From Gardnerella greenwoodii 00703Dmash (GTDB lineage Bacteria > Actinomycetota > Actinomycetes > Actinomycetales > Bifidobacteriaceae), in contig NZ_ADEV01000007.1 of the NCBI RefSeq assembly GCF_000263635.1, forward strand, positions 62,001 through 126,000: a stretch of 64,000 nt of DNA, in the 5' to 3' direction. The notes under the pieces are model-generated. The model was not told the origin of the DNA, did not search any database, and saw only the letters and a program-made list of their open reading frames with translations. A program made the position numbers and the translations under genes. Of the stretch, positions 7,619-16,718 are shown piece after piece (positions within the stretch are counted from its first letter, which is position 1; the number at the start of each line of letters is the position of its first letter).

Positions 7619-8980
7619 TCAATTTTTACTTGATTCGCGAAATATTTTAAGTAATTGCTCAACTTTTTTCGTAGTTCTTTCTGCAGGACTAAGTTGCAGA
7701 AGATTTTTTGCGATTTTCTCGATTTCTTCGCCCTTAGCGCCGGCTGCGATTGCAAGATTTGAGGCCTGCAATGCCATGTGACCGGCCTGAATTCCTGGGC
7801 CTGCCAACGCGCGAAGTGCCGCAAGATTTTGCACCAATCCTAAAGCTGCAAGCGTGTTTCTAAAGTCGTTTGCGTTTTTATATTTGCCGATTTTGATTGC
7901 GAGTTTTGCCATTGGAAGAGATGAGATTGAGCCGCCAACAATGCCGACTTGTAGGGGAATTTCAATACGACCGTGGAGTATGGTTTGCTCGTTTAAGCTT
8001 TCGGTGTTCCACGTTGACAGTGGTAGGTAGCGGCCGGAGCGCGCCGCCCACGCGTGTGCTGCCGCTTCTAGCGCTCGCGTATCATTTCCGGACGCGAGCG
8101 CGGCTCCTGCAATGCCGTTTAGGATTCCTTTGTTGTGCGTGGCGGCGCGTTCAGGGTCGCTGGCGGCTAGTGCGCTTAATGCCGCGATTCGGCGTGCGAG
8201 GCGCTTTCCTTCGCCTTCGCGTTTAGCTTCTTCAAGCCGCCTTGAAGCTAAGGCTTCAACCGGTATTCGCACTTCTGCTGTGCTGGCAACGCGGCTTGTG
8301 TTGGTAAGAATCGCCACAAGCGCCTCAACGCCGAGCCAGCTTTCCAGCTGGGCTTTGACGGCTTCGCCCATAGTGTTCACTGTGTTTGCGCCCATTGCAT
8401 CGCATGTGTCTACGTCAATCTCTAGTTTGGCGAAGCCGTGCAAAGCTAAAGCGCGGCATTTTCGCGCGCCGCCGCCCCTTTTACTCATTGATGGGTGTGA
8501 CTCGTTTGCAACGCGCAGAAGCTCTTCAACCTTTGCACAATCCTCAATAATCTCGCGCAAACGCGCCGCCACGCTCCCGTCCGCGTCTTCAAAAGCGATT
8601 TGCGCGGTGGTTACGTATTGTGGGGAGTGCGCAATAATTCCGCATTCATCATCAACAGCCGCAACACCTGCCGCATCACAAGCCGCAGTCGCAATCCTCG
8701 CCCCATTGCACGCCGCCGCAATCACGGACGGCTCCTCGGTTGCAACCAGCACGTCCCGCGCTTTTCCGTTCACAATCAGCCCGCGCACAACGCCAACCGG
8801 CAGAGTGTACTTTCCAATCTGATGCTCAATCATATGATTCGCAACATCCGCAGGAATTGTAGTGTCGGAACTTTCCGAAAGCTGCTTAAGCAAAAAAGTT
8901 GCTTCAGATTCGTTTATTGCGCCATCATTTTGCAAGGTTTTGATGCGATTTTCCACGCTTAATTCACGAAAAGCAGTCAT
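7619..8980 (-). CDS. mvaA: Hydroxymethylglutaryl-CoA reductase, class II
   Basis: HMG-CoA reductase converts HMG-CoA to mevalonate. The 453-residue length and motifs fit the bacterial class II enzyme: FRELSVENRIKTL at the N-terminus, ENRI and PVGVVRGLIVNG in the substrate-binding part, DAMGANTVNTMGEAV as the cofactor-binding segment, and NKGILNGI with its catalytic Lys. The C-terminal mobile domain has GHMALQASNLAIAAGA with the catalytic His. ATG at 8980 is preceded by TGAGGTG at good spacing; a GTG three codons earlier is less likely. It sits between the thiolase and mvaS in a minus-strand operon. Confidence 0.95.
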   Translation of the reverse strand: MTAFRELSVENRIKTLQNDGAINESEATFLLKQLSESSDTTIPADVANHMIEHQIGKYTLPVGVVRGLIVNGKARDVLVATEEPSVIAAACNGARIATAACDAAGVAAVDDECGIIAHSPQYVTTAQIAFEDADGSVAARLREIIEDCAKVEELLRVANESHPSMSKRGGGARKCRALALHGFAKLEIDVDTCDAMGANTVNTMGEAVKAQLESWLGVEALVAILTNTSRVASTAEVRIPVEALASRRLEEAKREGEGKRLARRIAALSALAASDPERAATHNKGILNGIAGAALASGNDTRALEAAAHAWAARSGRYLPLSTWNTESLNEQTILHGRIEIPLQVGIVGGSISSLPMAKLAIKIGKYKNANDFRNTLAALGLVQNLAALRALAGPGIQAGHMALQASNLAIAAGAKGEEIEKIAKNLLQLSPAERTTKKVEQLLKIFRESSKN

Positions 8981-9011
8981 CGAAATCACCTCATGATTTT
9001 ACCGACTACGA

Positions 9012-9098
9012 AGGCTACTGATTGCTTCGCATTCTAGCTTAATTGCTTCGCCTTTTAACTTGATTGTTTAGCATTCTAGCTTAATTGCTTCGCATTCT
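9012..9098. repeat. AATTGCTTCGCATTCTAGCTT direct repeats at the thiolase 3' end
   Basis: Four to five imperfect copies of a unit containing ATTGCTTCGCATTCTA occur between mvaA and the thiolase gene. The last copy overlaps the thiolase C-terminus, so residues RMRSN and its stop codon lie within the repeat. This suggests that the repeat spread outward from, or captured, the gene end. Confidence 0.7.
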
Positions 9099-10301
9099 AA
9101 TCTGCATTGCAACGCCAATTCCGCCGCCAACGCAAAGAGCTGCCACGCCGTTTTTCTTATTACTGTCTCGCAAAGCGTACATAAGCGTTGTCAAAATCCT
9201 CGCTCCACTAGCTCCCAGAGGGTGGCCGAGCGCAATCGCTCCGCCACGTACGTTGAGTTTTGCCTCATCAATATGAAGTTGCTCAGAAACCGCAATGCTC
9301 TGCGCTGCAAAAGCTTCGTTAATCTCAAACAAATCAATGCTTTCAACGCTGCTTCCGGTTGAGCGGAGCATGCGTTCCATCACGTGTTTTGGAGCGTATC
9401 CCATTAAATCTGGGTCGATTCCGCCTTCTGCAAATCCCACAATTTGCGCAATATATTCGATTCCGTGCTCTTGCGCGTAATCTTTGCTCATAAGTACTAA
9501 GGCTGCAGCTCCGTCGTTGATTCCGCTTGCGTTTCCGGCAGTTACGGTAGATTCGCGCTCGCTAACTTCGTGCTCTGCGCCTGCATTTTCTTCCGACGCT
9601 TTAAACAGCGTGCGCAATTTAGACAACTGCTCTAAAGACGTGTCTTCGCGAGGATGTTCGTCTCGCGCTACAACAGTTCCGTCTGCAAGCGTTACTGGCA
9701 CAATTTCGGAGTCAAAATCACCTCGTTTAATAGCTGCAACAGCTTTTTGGTGAGATTTAAGCGCAAAAATATCTTGAGCTTCACGAGTAATACCAAATTT
9801 TGCGGCAACATTTTCCGCAGTAACGCCCATTGCGTCGCCTGTAAAAGCGTCGTTTAAGCCGTCGCGCTGTAGGCCGTCAATAAGCGAAAAGTTTCCATAG
9901 CGATGACCGCTAAATCGCGAGTTAGTTGCGTAAAATGGCACGTTGCTCATGCTTTCTGTGCCGCCTGCAACAACAACTTGCGCGTCCCCCATAACGATTG
10001 CAGATTGTGCCAAGCGCACTGCTTTTAAGCCGGATCCGCATACTTCGTTAATAGTCATTGCGCAACTGGAAGTGTCGAGTCCTGCGCGCAATGCGATTTG
10101 GCGAGCTACGTTCTGACCGCTGCCAGCTTGCAAAACGTTGCCGAAAATGGCTTGATCTACGTCTTGAGCATTAAGACCTGCGCGTTCGATTGCGGCTTTT
10201 GCGGCAATCGTTCCTAAATCAACTGAGGAAAGCGAAGATAAGCTGCCGCCGAATTTGCCAATAGGCGTGCGTACAGCGCTTGCAATCACCACTTCAGTCA
10301 T
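9081..10301 (-). CDS. Acetyl-CoA C-acetyltransferase (thiolase)
   Basis: This thiolase condenses two acetyl-CoA into acetoacetyl-CoA, the first step of the mevalonate pathway given its position upstream of mvaA and mvaS. It is 406 residues, normal for the family. Catalytic elements are visible: the nucleophile Cys in INEVCGSGLKAV, the NEAFAAQ motif, the His of GGAIALGHPLGASGAR, and the C-terminal Cys in AALCVGGGIGVAM. ATG at 10301 has TAGGTGG 8 bases upstream; a GTG at 10313 would remove that site from the leader. A biosynthetic role is inferred from context. Confidence 0.94.
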   Translation of the reverse strand: MTEVVIASAVRTPIGKFGGSLSSLSSVDLGTIAAKAAIERAGLNAQDVDQAIFGNVLQAGSGQNVARQIALRAGLDTSSCAMTINEVCGSGLKAVRLAQSAIVMGDAQVVVAGGTESMSNVPFYATNSRFSGHRYGNFSLIDGLQRDGLNDAFTGDAMGVTAENVAAKFGITREAQDIFALKSHQKAVAAIKRGDFDSEIVPVTLADGTVVARDEHPREDTSLEQLSKLRTLFKASEENAGAEHEVSERESTVTAGNASGINDGAAALVLMSKDYAQEHGIEYIAQIVGFAEGGIDPDLMGYAPKHVMERMLRSTGSSVESIDLFEINEAFAAQSIAVSEQLHIDEAKLNVRGGAIALGHPLGASGARILTTLMYALRDSNKKNGVAALCVGGGIGVAMQIRMRSN

Positions 10302-10467
10302 ATGTTTAGCCACCTAATCAATTGTTTGTTGCATCTGTATTGCAACATACCAACCGGACTACTTTATCGTATTCTTGAGCAAAATCGAGAGTCTCAAAAA
10401 ATTCTTCTCGGTTTTTTCACAATTAAACTTACTTCAGTGAGTTTGCGCGTCTAAATACGCACACTAT

Positions 10468-11049
10468 TTACTTACGGAACGAAATTGAGCCGTCAACAGC
10501 ATCCATCGCATCAACAATCGCCAGCGAATCCAAGTCGTACCCGGCTTCTCTAAGCGCGTCGCCACCGCCTTGGAATCCCTTTTCAATCGCAATGCCAATT
10601 CCTGCAACCGTAGCTCCAGCGTGGTCGCAAATATCAATCAAACCTTGCAAAGCCTTGCCGTTAGCCAAAAAATCATCCAAAATAAGCACGCGATCTTCCG
10701 CACTTAAATACTTGCGAGACACAATTACCGGAAACTCGCGCTGCTTTGTAAAGGAAAATACGGTGGAAACGTATTGGTCGCCATCGAGGTTAATCGACTG
10801 TGCTTTCTTGGCAAAAACCACGGGAATATTTCCAAAGTGACGTGCAGCAACGCAAGCAATACCAATGCCGGAAGCTTCAATCGTAAGAATCTTATTAATG
10901 CCAGCATCGCGAAAATGCTCAGCCCACGCGGCTCCCATGTGGTCAAACAGCTCAACATCGCACTGATGGTTCAAAAAAGCGTCTACTTTCAAAACGTTTC
11001 CAGGTTTTACAATACCGTCTTTTAGGATGCGTTCTTCCAGTTCTTGCAC
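10468..11049 (-). CDS. xpt: Xanthine phosphoribosyltransferase
   Basis: Xpt converts xanthine and PRPP to XMP in purine salvage. The 193-residue protein has the Xpt N-terminus ([28 protein letters not shown]), [16 protein letters not shown], and the PRPP-binding loop [14 protein letters not shown]. The start is GTG at 11049, preceded by AGAAGGGGA; upstream in-frame ATGs would give a non-homologous extension. I looked for a purine riboswitch in the leader and saw none. It is the only gene of its unit, with pcrA divergent. Confidence 0.93.
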   Translation of the reverse strand: MQELEERILKDGIVKPGNVLKVDAFLNHQCDVELFDHMGAAWAEHFRDAGINKILTIEASGIGIACVAARHFGNIPVVFAKKAQSINLDGDQYVSTVFSFTKQREFPVIVSRKYLSAEDRVLILDDFLANGKALQGLIDICDHAGATVAGIGIAIEKGFQGGGDALREAGYDLDSLAIVDAMDAVDGSISFRK

Positions 11050-11227
11050 GATGTTCCCCTTCTTGCGTAACTTATATTGCAAGTACATTGCAATTACAGC
11101 AGATTGCATTGCCGATTACATTTGCAGATTGCACTTGCTTATTAAATTGCAGTACGCTCAAGCATACCCAAACGTGTGACACAAATCGCGCAAAAACGAC
11201 TGCAGTATGTGGTAAACCTGATTAAAT

Positions 11228-13888
11228 ATGTGCGTAATTAAAAAATCTTTACTCGAAGGCTTAAATCCGCAGCAATCTAAAGCCGTGCAGTACGACGGCC
11301 CGGCTCTTCTTATTGGCGCAGGCGCGGGTAGTGGCAAAACACGAGTTCTTACGCGCAGAATCGCCTGGATTTTAAGCCAAAAAGGCGCGTGGCCAAGCCA
11401 AATTTTAGCAATCACTTTTACCAACAAAGCCGCAGCCGAAATGCGCGAACGTTTAAGCAGTCTTATTGGAAGCGAAGCAAATACAATGTGGGTTTCGACT
11501 TTCCATTCCGCATGTGTGAAAATACTTCGCAGGTCGGGTCAAAGTATTGGCTTAAAACAGGGATTTTCTATTTACGATACTGCCGATTGTGAGCGTTTAG
11601 TAAAAATGATTGCAACCGAGCTTAACGTTGATATTAAGCGCTTTACTCCGCGAAATATTTTGGCGAAGATTTCGGATTGCAAGAATAGTTTGATTGGTTG
11701 GCGAGAGCAGCTAGACATGTATGCCAACGATTACAAGCCGGGCGTTTTGGGTCAGCAGATTGCGCACGCTGGGAATGCTGAGGCCGTGTATGCTTCGATT
11801 TATGCGGAATATCAGCATCGTTTGGCTCAGGCTAATGCTGTTGATTTTGACGATTTGATTATGCGAACCGTGCAGCTTATGCGAGAAGCTCCGGAAGTTG
11901 CTAAATACTACCGTCACAAGTTCCGCTATATTTTGGTTGACGAGTATCAGGATACTAATCACGCGCAGTATGAGCTTGTTCGAGAGCTTGCGGGAGTGGA
12001 TGTAAAGCAAAGTAACGCAAATGCGGTACATCAGTCGCAGCAGTTGCAGCAGCAATCACAATCCGTTGATCCTCCTGCATCAATCACCGTCGTCGGCGAC
12101 TCCGACCAGTCAATTTACGCTTTCCGCGGCGCAGATATTCGCAATATTCAAGACTTTGAAAAAGATTTCCCGAACGCAACGACTATTATGCTTGAGCAAA
12201 ACTATCGCTCTACGCAAACTATTTTGGACGCTGCAAACGCTGTTATTTCGCATAATCAGGGCCGTAAGCCTAAAAAATTGTGGACGGCTTTAGGCCAGGG
12301 TGCTCCAATTTGCGGCTACGCTGCAGACAGCGCTCAGCAGGAAGCGGCTTGGATTGCTGGGGAAATAGCGCGATTAGCTGGCGAGGAAGGCGTTTCCTAC
12401 TCGGATATTGCAATTATGTACCGCGCAAATGCGCAGTCGCGTTCGCTGGAAGATGCGCTTGTTAAGGCGGGCTTGCCGTATCAGCTGGTTGGCGGCACAA
12501 AGTTTTATGAGCGCCGCGAAGTAAAGGATGCGCTCGCGTATTTGCAGTCCATGGCAAATCCGGACGACGACGTGAATATGCGCCGAATTTTGAACGTTCC
12601 AAAGCGCGGACTGGGGCCTCGCGCAGAATCTTTACTTACCTTGTATGCGCAAACTCAGGGAGTGAGCTTCTGGCAAGCTTTGGAGCATTTGGAGTCAATC
12701 GAAGGCATGCCAACTCGCACTGAAGCAAAGCTTAAAGAGTTTCGAGATCTTATGCACAATTTGATGACGTGCATGCAAGATAACGATTCGAAGCCTTCAA
12801 AAGTTATTGACAGCATTTTAAAAGACAGCGGTTTGCTGGAAGATTTGCAGCGTTCGGAAGATCCGCAGGATGCTTCGCGCGTGGATAATTTGTCGCAATT
12901 GCAGTCGGTTGCGGCCGAGTATGAGCAGAATACGCCGGATGCCAGCGTGGCTGGTTTCCTTGAAACGACGGCTCTTGTGGCGGATTCGGATCAGTTGCCG
13001 GACGAAAATGAGGACACTGGCAAAGTTACCTTGATGACGCTTCACACAGCTAAGGGCTTGGAGTATCCGGTTGTGTTCTTAACAGGCATGGAGCAGGGTA
13101 CTTTTCCGCATGCGCGCGCTTTGGAAGACGATGGCGAGCTTTGCGAGGAGCGCCGACTTGCTTATGTTGGAATTACGCGTGCTAAGCAGCGTTTGTATGT
13201 GACGCGTGCTGCTGTTCGTGCGCAGTGGGGTCAGGCTCAAGATATGCTTCCGAGCCAGTTTTTGGATGAGATTCCAGATGATTTGATTGATTGGAAGCGC
13301 AAAGAGGCTGATGTTACTCGTTGGGGTGGCTCGCGTGCGCGCGGAGGCAGTTTTGGCAGTGATTTCGATGGTGATTTCGACAGTGATTTTGGCGGCTGGG
13401 ATGACGATTACAGCGATGCTTTTGGCGAAAAAACAACTTACGGCGGAAGCTCTTACGGATCTAAATCTTATGGATCTAGGTCGTATGGTTCCAGCAAATC
13501 GTATGGATCTAAATCTTACGGCTCCGGCAAATCTTACGGCTCTTCCTACGGATCCGGCTCTTCTTACGGTTCTAAATCCTACGGTTCGTCTTATTCTAAA
13601 TCGAATTGGTCTAAGTCAAGCGCTGTAAAAACGCGCAAAATCACCGCAAAATCCGCGTCGTCAACAAGGGAGACAAAACTTGGCTCATCTTCCTCAGTAG
13701 TAGACAAAGACAACAATCTCAATATTCAAGATTTCCAAGTTGGAGACAAAATTACGCACGACACTTACGGTTTAGGAACTGTTCTTGCAACTCAAGATAA
13801 GGGCAGAAACTCAATTATTACAGTTGATTTTGGTTCTGACGGCGTAAAGCGCTTAATGCTTCGAGTCGCTCCAATCGAAAAATTGTAA
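11228..13888 (+). CDS. pcrA: ATP-dependent DNA helicase PcrA/UvrD with Ser-Tyr-Gly repeat tail
   Basis: This superfamily 1 helicase works in nucleotide excision and replication-fork repair. All motifs are present: GAGAGSGKTRVLTRR (Walker A), ILVDEYQDTN, VVGDSDQSIYAFRGA, LEQNYRST, TLHTAKGLEYPVVFLTGME and RRLAYVGITRAKQRLYVT. After the helicase core, residues about 734-797 form a low-complexity tract of SYGSK/SYGSG repeats. A conserved C-terminal module then follows (VGDKITHDTYGLGTVLA ... VDFGSDGVKRLMLRVAP), the usual PcrA tail that contacts RNA polymerase. ATG 11228 lacks a strong ribosome-binding site, so the exact start is uncertain. Confidence 0.94.
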   Translation: MCVIKKSLLEGLNPQQSKAVQYDGPALLIGAGAGSGKTRVLTRRIAWILSQKGAWPSQILAITFTNKAAAEMRERLSSLIGSEANTMWVSTFHSACVKILRRSGQSIGLKQGFSIYDTADCERLVKMIATELNVDIKRFTPRNILAKISDCKNSLIGWREQLDMYANDYKPGVLGQQIAHAGNAEAVYASIYAEYQHRLAQANAVDFDDLIMRTVQLMREAPEVAKYYRHKFRYILVDEYQDTNHAQYELVRELAGVDVKQSNANAVHQSQQLQQQSQSVDPPASITVVGDSDQSIYAFRGADIRNIQDFEKDFPNATTIMLEQNYRSTQTILDAANAVISHNQGRKPKKLWTALGQGAPICGYAADSAQQEAAWIAGEIARLAGEEGVSYSDIAIMYRANAQSRSLEDALVKAGLPYQLVGGTKFYERREVKDALAYLQSMANPDDDVNMRRILNVPKRGLGPRAESLLTLYAQTQGVSFWQALEHLESIEGMPTRTEAKLKEFRDLMHNLMTCMQDNDSKPSKVIDSILKDSGLLEDLQRSEDPQDASRVDNLSQLQSVAAEYEQNTPDASVAGFLETTALVADSDQLPDENEDTGKVTLMTLHTAKGLEYPVVFLTGMEQGTFPHARALEDDGELCEERRLAYVGITRAKQRLYVTRAAVRAQWGQAQDMLPSQFLDEIPDDLIDWKRKEADVTRWGGSRARGGSFGSDFDGDFDSDFGGWDDDYSDAFGEKTTYGGSSYGSKSYGSRSYGSSKSYGSKSYGSGKSYGSSYGSGSSYGSKSYGSSYSKSNWSKSSAVKTRKITAKSASSTRETKLGSSSSVVDKDNNLNIQDFQVGDKITHDTYGLGTVLATQDKGRNSIITVDFGSDGVKRLMLRVAPIEKL

Positions 13889-14027
13889 AATTTCGTTTTA
13901 TGCGGTTCAAGGTAAGATATTTTTTAGCAGGGACGTGGCGCTTGAAGGTGTGGGCGCCGAGAAGCGTGTTGTATTAAGGAAAATGCAACACAAAAAATAA
14001 ATAATATACATTTATGAGGTATCAATT

Positions 14028-14420
14028 ATGAAAAACAAATTATTCGCATCAATTCCATCTATTATTTTGGGCATATTGATTGCTATTGCTCCGCTAACTT
14101 TCGCAAAAGTTTGCCAAACTGAAGGCGGAATGCATATGGCATGCTACTACACTGGTCGCGCTGCTCTTGGAATTGGCATAGTTATTGCAGTTCTCGGAAT
14201 TGTTGCGCTTTTTGTTAAAGAAAATGTTCGCATCGGTTTGAGCATTGCTGTAATCGTGAATTCTTTGCTTATGATTGCGGTTCCAACATTCCTTATTGGC
14301 GTTTGCAAGAGCCCAATGATGCATTGCGCATCTGTTACGCGCCCAACGCTGATTGTTCTTTCTGTGCTCGCATTGGTGTTCGCAGCTATTTCCGTGTATT
14401 TGGATAGCAAAGAAGACTAA
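14028..14420 (+). CDS. DUF4418 family four-helix membrane protein
   Basis: A 130-residue, very hydrophobic protein with four predicted membrane segments (near residues 6-25, 43-63, 68-90 and 104-124). Four cysteines lie in two short loops: KVCQTEGGMHMACYY and GVCKSPMMHCASVT. This pattern matches the DUF4418 family, which commonly sits beside FtsX-like permease and ATPase genes, as it does here. The paired cysteine loops could bind a metal or form disulfides on one face of the membrane, but the family has no established function. An upstream hairpin at 13966-13991 may be part of its leader. Confidence 0.8.
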   Translation: MKNKLFASIPSIILGILIAIAPLTFAKVCQTEGGMHMACYYTGRAALGIGIVIAVLGIVALFVKENVRIGLSIAVIVNSLLMIAVPTFLIGVCKSPMMHCASVTRPTLIVLSVLALVFAAISVYLDSKED

Positions 14421-14465
14421 TAGCTAATAGCATAGCTTGTAGAACAGCTTAATAAAGCAAAAATT

Positions 14466-15677
14466 ATGCGCACTATTACGCTAAAGCGTTTGCCGCTGGA
14501 AAATCTTAAACGAAAGCCGCTTAGAACTGCCGCATTGCTGGTAGCTGCAGCGTGCTTATCTGCCATATTTTTCGGCGGCTCGCTTATTTCTATGAATCTT
14601 GCGCAAGGCTTAAACAGTATGCGCGCCCGTATGGGAGCCGACATTATGGTTATTCCAAACGGCACGCATACTAAAGCCGAAGCGCTACTTACTAATGGCG
14701 GATCAAGTACTTTTTACTTCACCAATAATATTGAGGATTTAGTTAGACGTTCGCCCGGCGTTCAAAAGGCGAGCGCTCAAACTTACATTTCCTCACTTTC
14801 TGCAGGATGCTGCGCGGAAAAGCTGCAGATTATTGGTTTTGATCCGGATTCCGATTTTGTTATAGGCCCTTGGATTTATTCGCAGCATAAAAAGACTTTG
14901 CATAAAGGCGAAATGATTGCTGGAGCAAACGTACTAGTTTCCTACAAGAATACGGTTCGGCTTTTTGGTCACCAATGGCCGGTTGTAGCTCAGCTTGCAA
15001 AAACTGGCACAAGCATTGATAATTCAGTGTTTGTGCGCCGCGAAAGCGTGCCGCAAGTAGTTGAGTATTCTACAAAAGTGCATCATACTGCCATTCCAAA
15101 AGAGTACGCAAAAAAAGCAATTTCTGCAGTTTTAGTGAAGGTACGCAAAGGTTATAGTGCCAAACAAGTTGCGCAAAATATTAAAAAAACAACTGGGCTT
15201 TCTAGCATTGGCATAGTTTTCCCGGGAGGAATTACCGCAACAACTCAGGCTAATCTTGGCGTTTTTACGCGTTCGCTTACTTTTATAATTTCCGCATGTT
15301 GGATTGTTGGATTGCTTGTGCTGATTGTTGTTTTTGCAACTTCGCTAAATGAGCGCAAAAAAGAGTTTGCTTCTCTTCGCATACTTGGTTTTACGCGAAA
15401 AATGCTTTTGGGCGTGGCTACGCGCGAATCTGCAATACTTGGTTTTGCGGGGGGAGTTATTGGAGTTGCGTCTGCAAGTCTTATAATCTTCCCTTATAGT
15501 TCGCTTATTTCCTCACAATTGCAGCTTCCGTATTTGGAAGTTACGGCACTTCCTGTAATAGCTTTGATGGCTGTTAGCATAGTTCTTTCACTGCTTTCGG
15601 TTGTTGCGGCTTCGGCGATTACAACATGGCGTATTGCAATGCGTGAAACGTATTTGACTCTTCGAGCAGGGGAGTGA
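14466..15677 (+). CDS. FtsX/MacB-type ABC transporter permease
   Basis: The 403-residue protein has one N-terminal membrane helix (LLVAAACLSAIFFGGSLI), a large extracytoplasmic domain of about 200 residues, and three C-terminal helices, with a typical FtsX-like segment LNERKKEFASLRILGFTRKML. The external domain contains AGCCAEKLQIIGFD. It lies 4 bases before the cognate ATPase gene and 45 after the DUF4418 gene, so the three probably form one export or signalling unit. MacB-like systems move peptides or lipids or transduce force; the substrate is unknown. Confidence 0.85.
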   Translation: MRTITLKRLPLENLKRKPLRTAALLVAAACLSAIFFGGSLISMNLAQGLNSMRARMGADIMVIPNGTHTKAEALLTNGGSSTFYFTNNIEDLVRRSPGVQKASAQTYISSLSAGCCAEKLQIIGFDPDSDFVIGPWIYSQHKKTLHKGEMIAGANVLVSYKNTVRLFGHQWPVVAQLAKTGTSIDNSVFVRRESVPQVVEYSTKVHHTAIPKEYAKKAISAVLVKVRKGYSAKQVAQNIKKTTGLSSIGIVFPGGITATTQANLGVFTRSLTFIISACWIVGLLVLIVVFATSLNERKKEFASLRILGFTRKMLLGVATRESAILGFAGGVIGVASASLIIFPYSSLISSQLQLPYLEVTALPVIALMAVSIVLSLLSVVAASAITTWRIAMRETYLTLRAGE

Positions 15678-15681
15678 TTAG

Positions 15682-16461
15682 ATGTGCGAAAAAACGGTAT
15701 TAAATAGCGAAAAATCGCCTGTTTCAGTGCTGAATCTTACTCGCGTAACTAGAGAGTTTATGCGACGAAAGCACAGATTCTCTGCGGTAAATAACGTAAG
15801 TTTTTCGCTAAATAGTGGCGATTTTGTTGCAATTGTTGGAAAATCAGGCAACGGAAAATCTACTTTATTGAATTTGATTGCCGGATTGCTTAAGCCAACT
15901 CACGGAAGTGTAACGGTTTTAGGCAAGGAGATTTCCGCGCCTGAATTTAGCGATGGTGAAGTATCTAGATTGCGCGCGCAAAATATAGGTTTTGTTACGC
16001 AATCGCAAACGCTTTTGCCGAATCTTACTGTGTATGACAATATTCTTTTGCCCGTGCAGATTGCTAAAAGTAGCGAAGTAAAAAGTAGCGAAGTAAAAAG
16101 TGGCGAAGTAAAAAGTAGCGAAGTAAAAAGTAGCAAAGACGTTCAAGATTACTACTCAAATCGCGCTCTTGATTTTTGCAAACGCCTGCATATTGAAGAT
16201 TTGCTGTGGTGCTACCCAAAGGAGCTTTCCGGCGGCGAGATGCGCAGAGTGATGATTGTGCGCGCGCTAATAAACAATCCGAAGCTGCTGCTTTTGGACG
16301 AGCCTACTGGAGATTTAGATCCAGAGCACACTCTAATAGTGGTGGAAATGTTGCGTGAGGCTGCAAATCTTGGTGCTGCGGTTCTTATGGTAACGCACGA
16401 TTCTGAAGCTGCTCGAAGCGCGGATTGCACTTACACAATGGATGCTGGCTCCCTTCGCTAA
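15682..16461 (+). CDS. ABC transporter ATP-binding protein (MacB/LolD type) with an internal repeat
   Basis: The 259-residue ATPase has Walker A (VGKSGNGKSTLLNLIAG), Q-loop (VTQSQTLLPNLTV), signature (LSGGEMRRVMIVRAL) and Walker B (LLLLDEPTGDLDP). Between the Q-loop and signature, residues about 129-150 consist of tandem SSEVK/SGEVK units encoded by near-identical 15-base repeats (16066-16137). This lengthens the helical-domain loop. The start ATG follows AGGGGAG at the end of the permease gene. It powers the adjacent FtsX-like permease. Confidence 0.9.
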   Translation: MCEKTVLNSEKSPVSVLNLTRVTREFMRRKHRFSAVNNVSFSLNSGDFVAIVGKSGNGKSTLLNLIAGLLKPTHGSVTVLGKEISAPEFSDGEVSRLRAQNIGFVTQSQTLLPNLTVYDNILLPVQIAKSSEVKSSEVKSGEVKSSEVKSSKDVQDYYSNRALDFCKRLHIEDLLWCYPKELSGGEMRRVMIVRALINNPKLLLLDEPTGDLDPEHTLIVVEMLREAANLGAAVLMVTHDSEAARSADCTYTMDAGSLR

Positions 16462-16632
16462 TTTATTCTTAGTGGTGTGTAGAATTAGAAACGATGCCTA
16501 TTTTGTGTAAGCATCATCTGGAGCCTTAGCCCATCAGTGGGTCGGCGCGCGGTAGTTATGGCGTTATTTCAACGTTTTAATACTTACGCGTTCGTGTGTT
16601 AGCACGAAGAAGCACTGGAGAGGCCGGCTCAG

Positions 16633-16682
16633 CGTGAGTAATTTTTAAGTATTTTAACGAATGCTTAAAAGTTTGGCTCACG
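16633..16682 (+). promoter_or_regulatory. Candidate rpsD leader hairpin
   Basis: In the 257-base spacer before rpsD, CGTGAG (16633-16638) can pair with CTCACG (16677-16682), and inside it TAAGTATT pairs with AATGCTTA, closing a TTAACG loop. The hairpin ends 36 bases before the start codon. S4 represses its own mRNA in several bacteria through a structured leader, so this is a plausible site, but the known S4 leader families differ and no match is claimed. Confidence 0.3.
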
Positions 16683-16718
16683 TTCCGTTCAGATAACGAC
16701 AGAATTAAAGGATTAGTT

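Noticed and set aside
8112-8822. Long plus-strand open frame opposite mvaA
   Set aside because: It lies entirely antisense to a clear HMG-CoA reductase, has a Ser/Ala/Arg composition typical of reverse-strand shadows and no ribosome-binding site.
10739-10765. TTTGTAAAGGAAAATACGG inside xpt as another copy of the CTTTACA operator
   Set aside because: Only the right half-site is present, and it encodes conserved Xpt residues.
11050-11150. Purine riboswitch before xpt
   Set aside because: The leader has ATTGCA-type direct repeats but none of the conserved aptamer loops of the purine riboswitch.
13966-13991. Hairpin GTGTTGTATT/AATGCAACAC as a pcrA terminator
   Set aside because: It is followed by an A-rich, not T-rich, stretch on the plus strand, so it is not a canonical intrinsic terminator.
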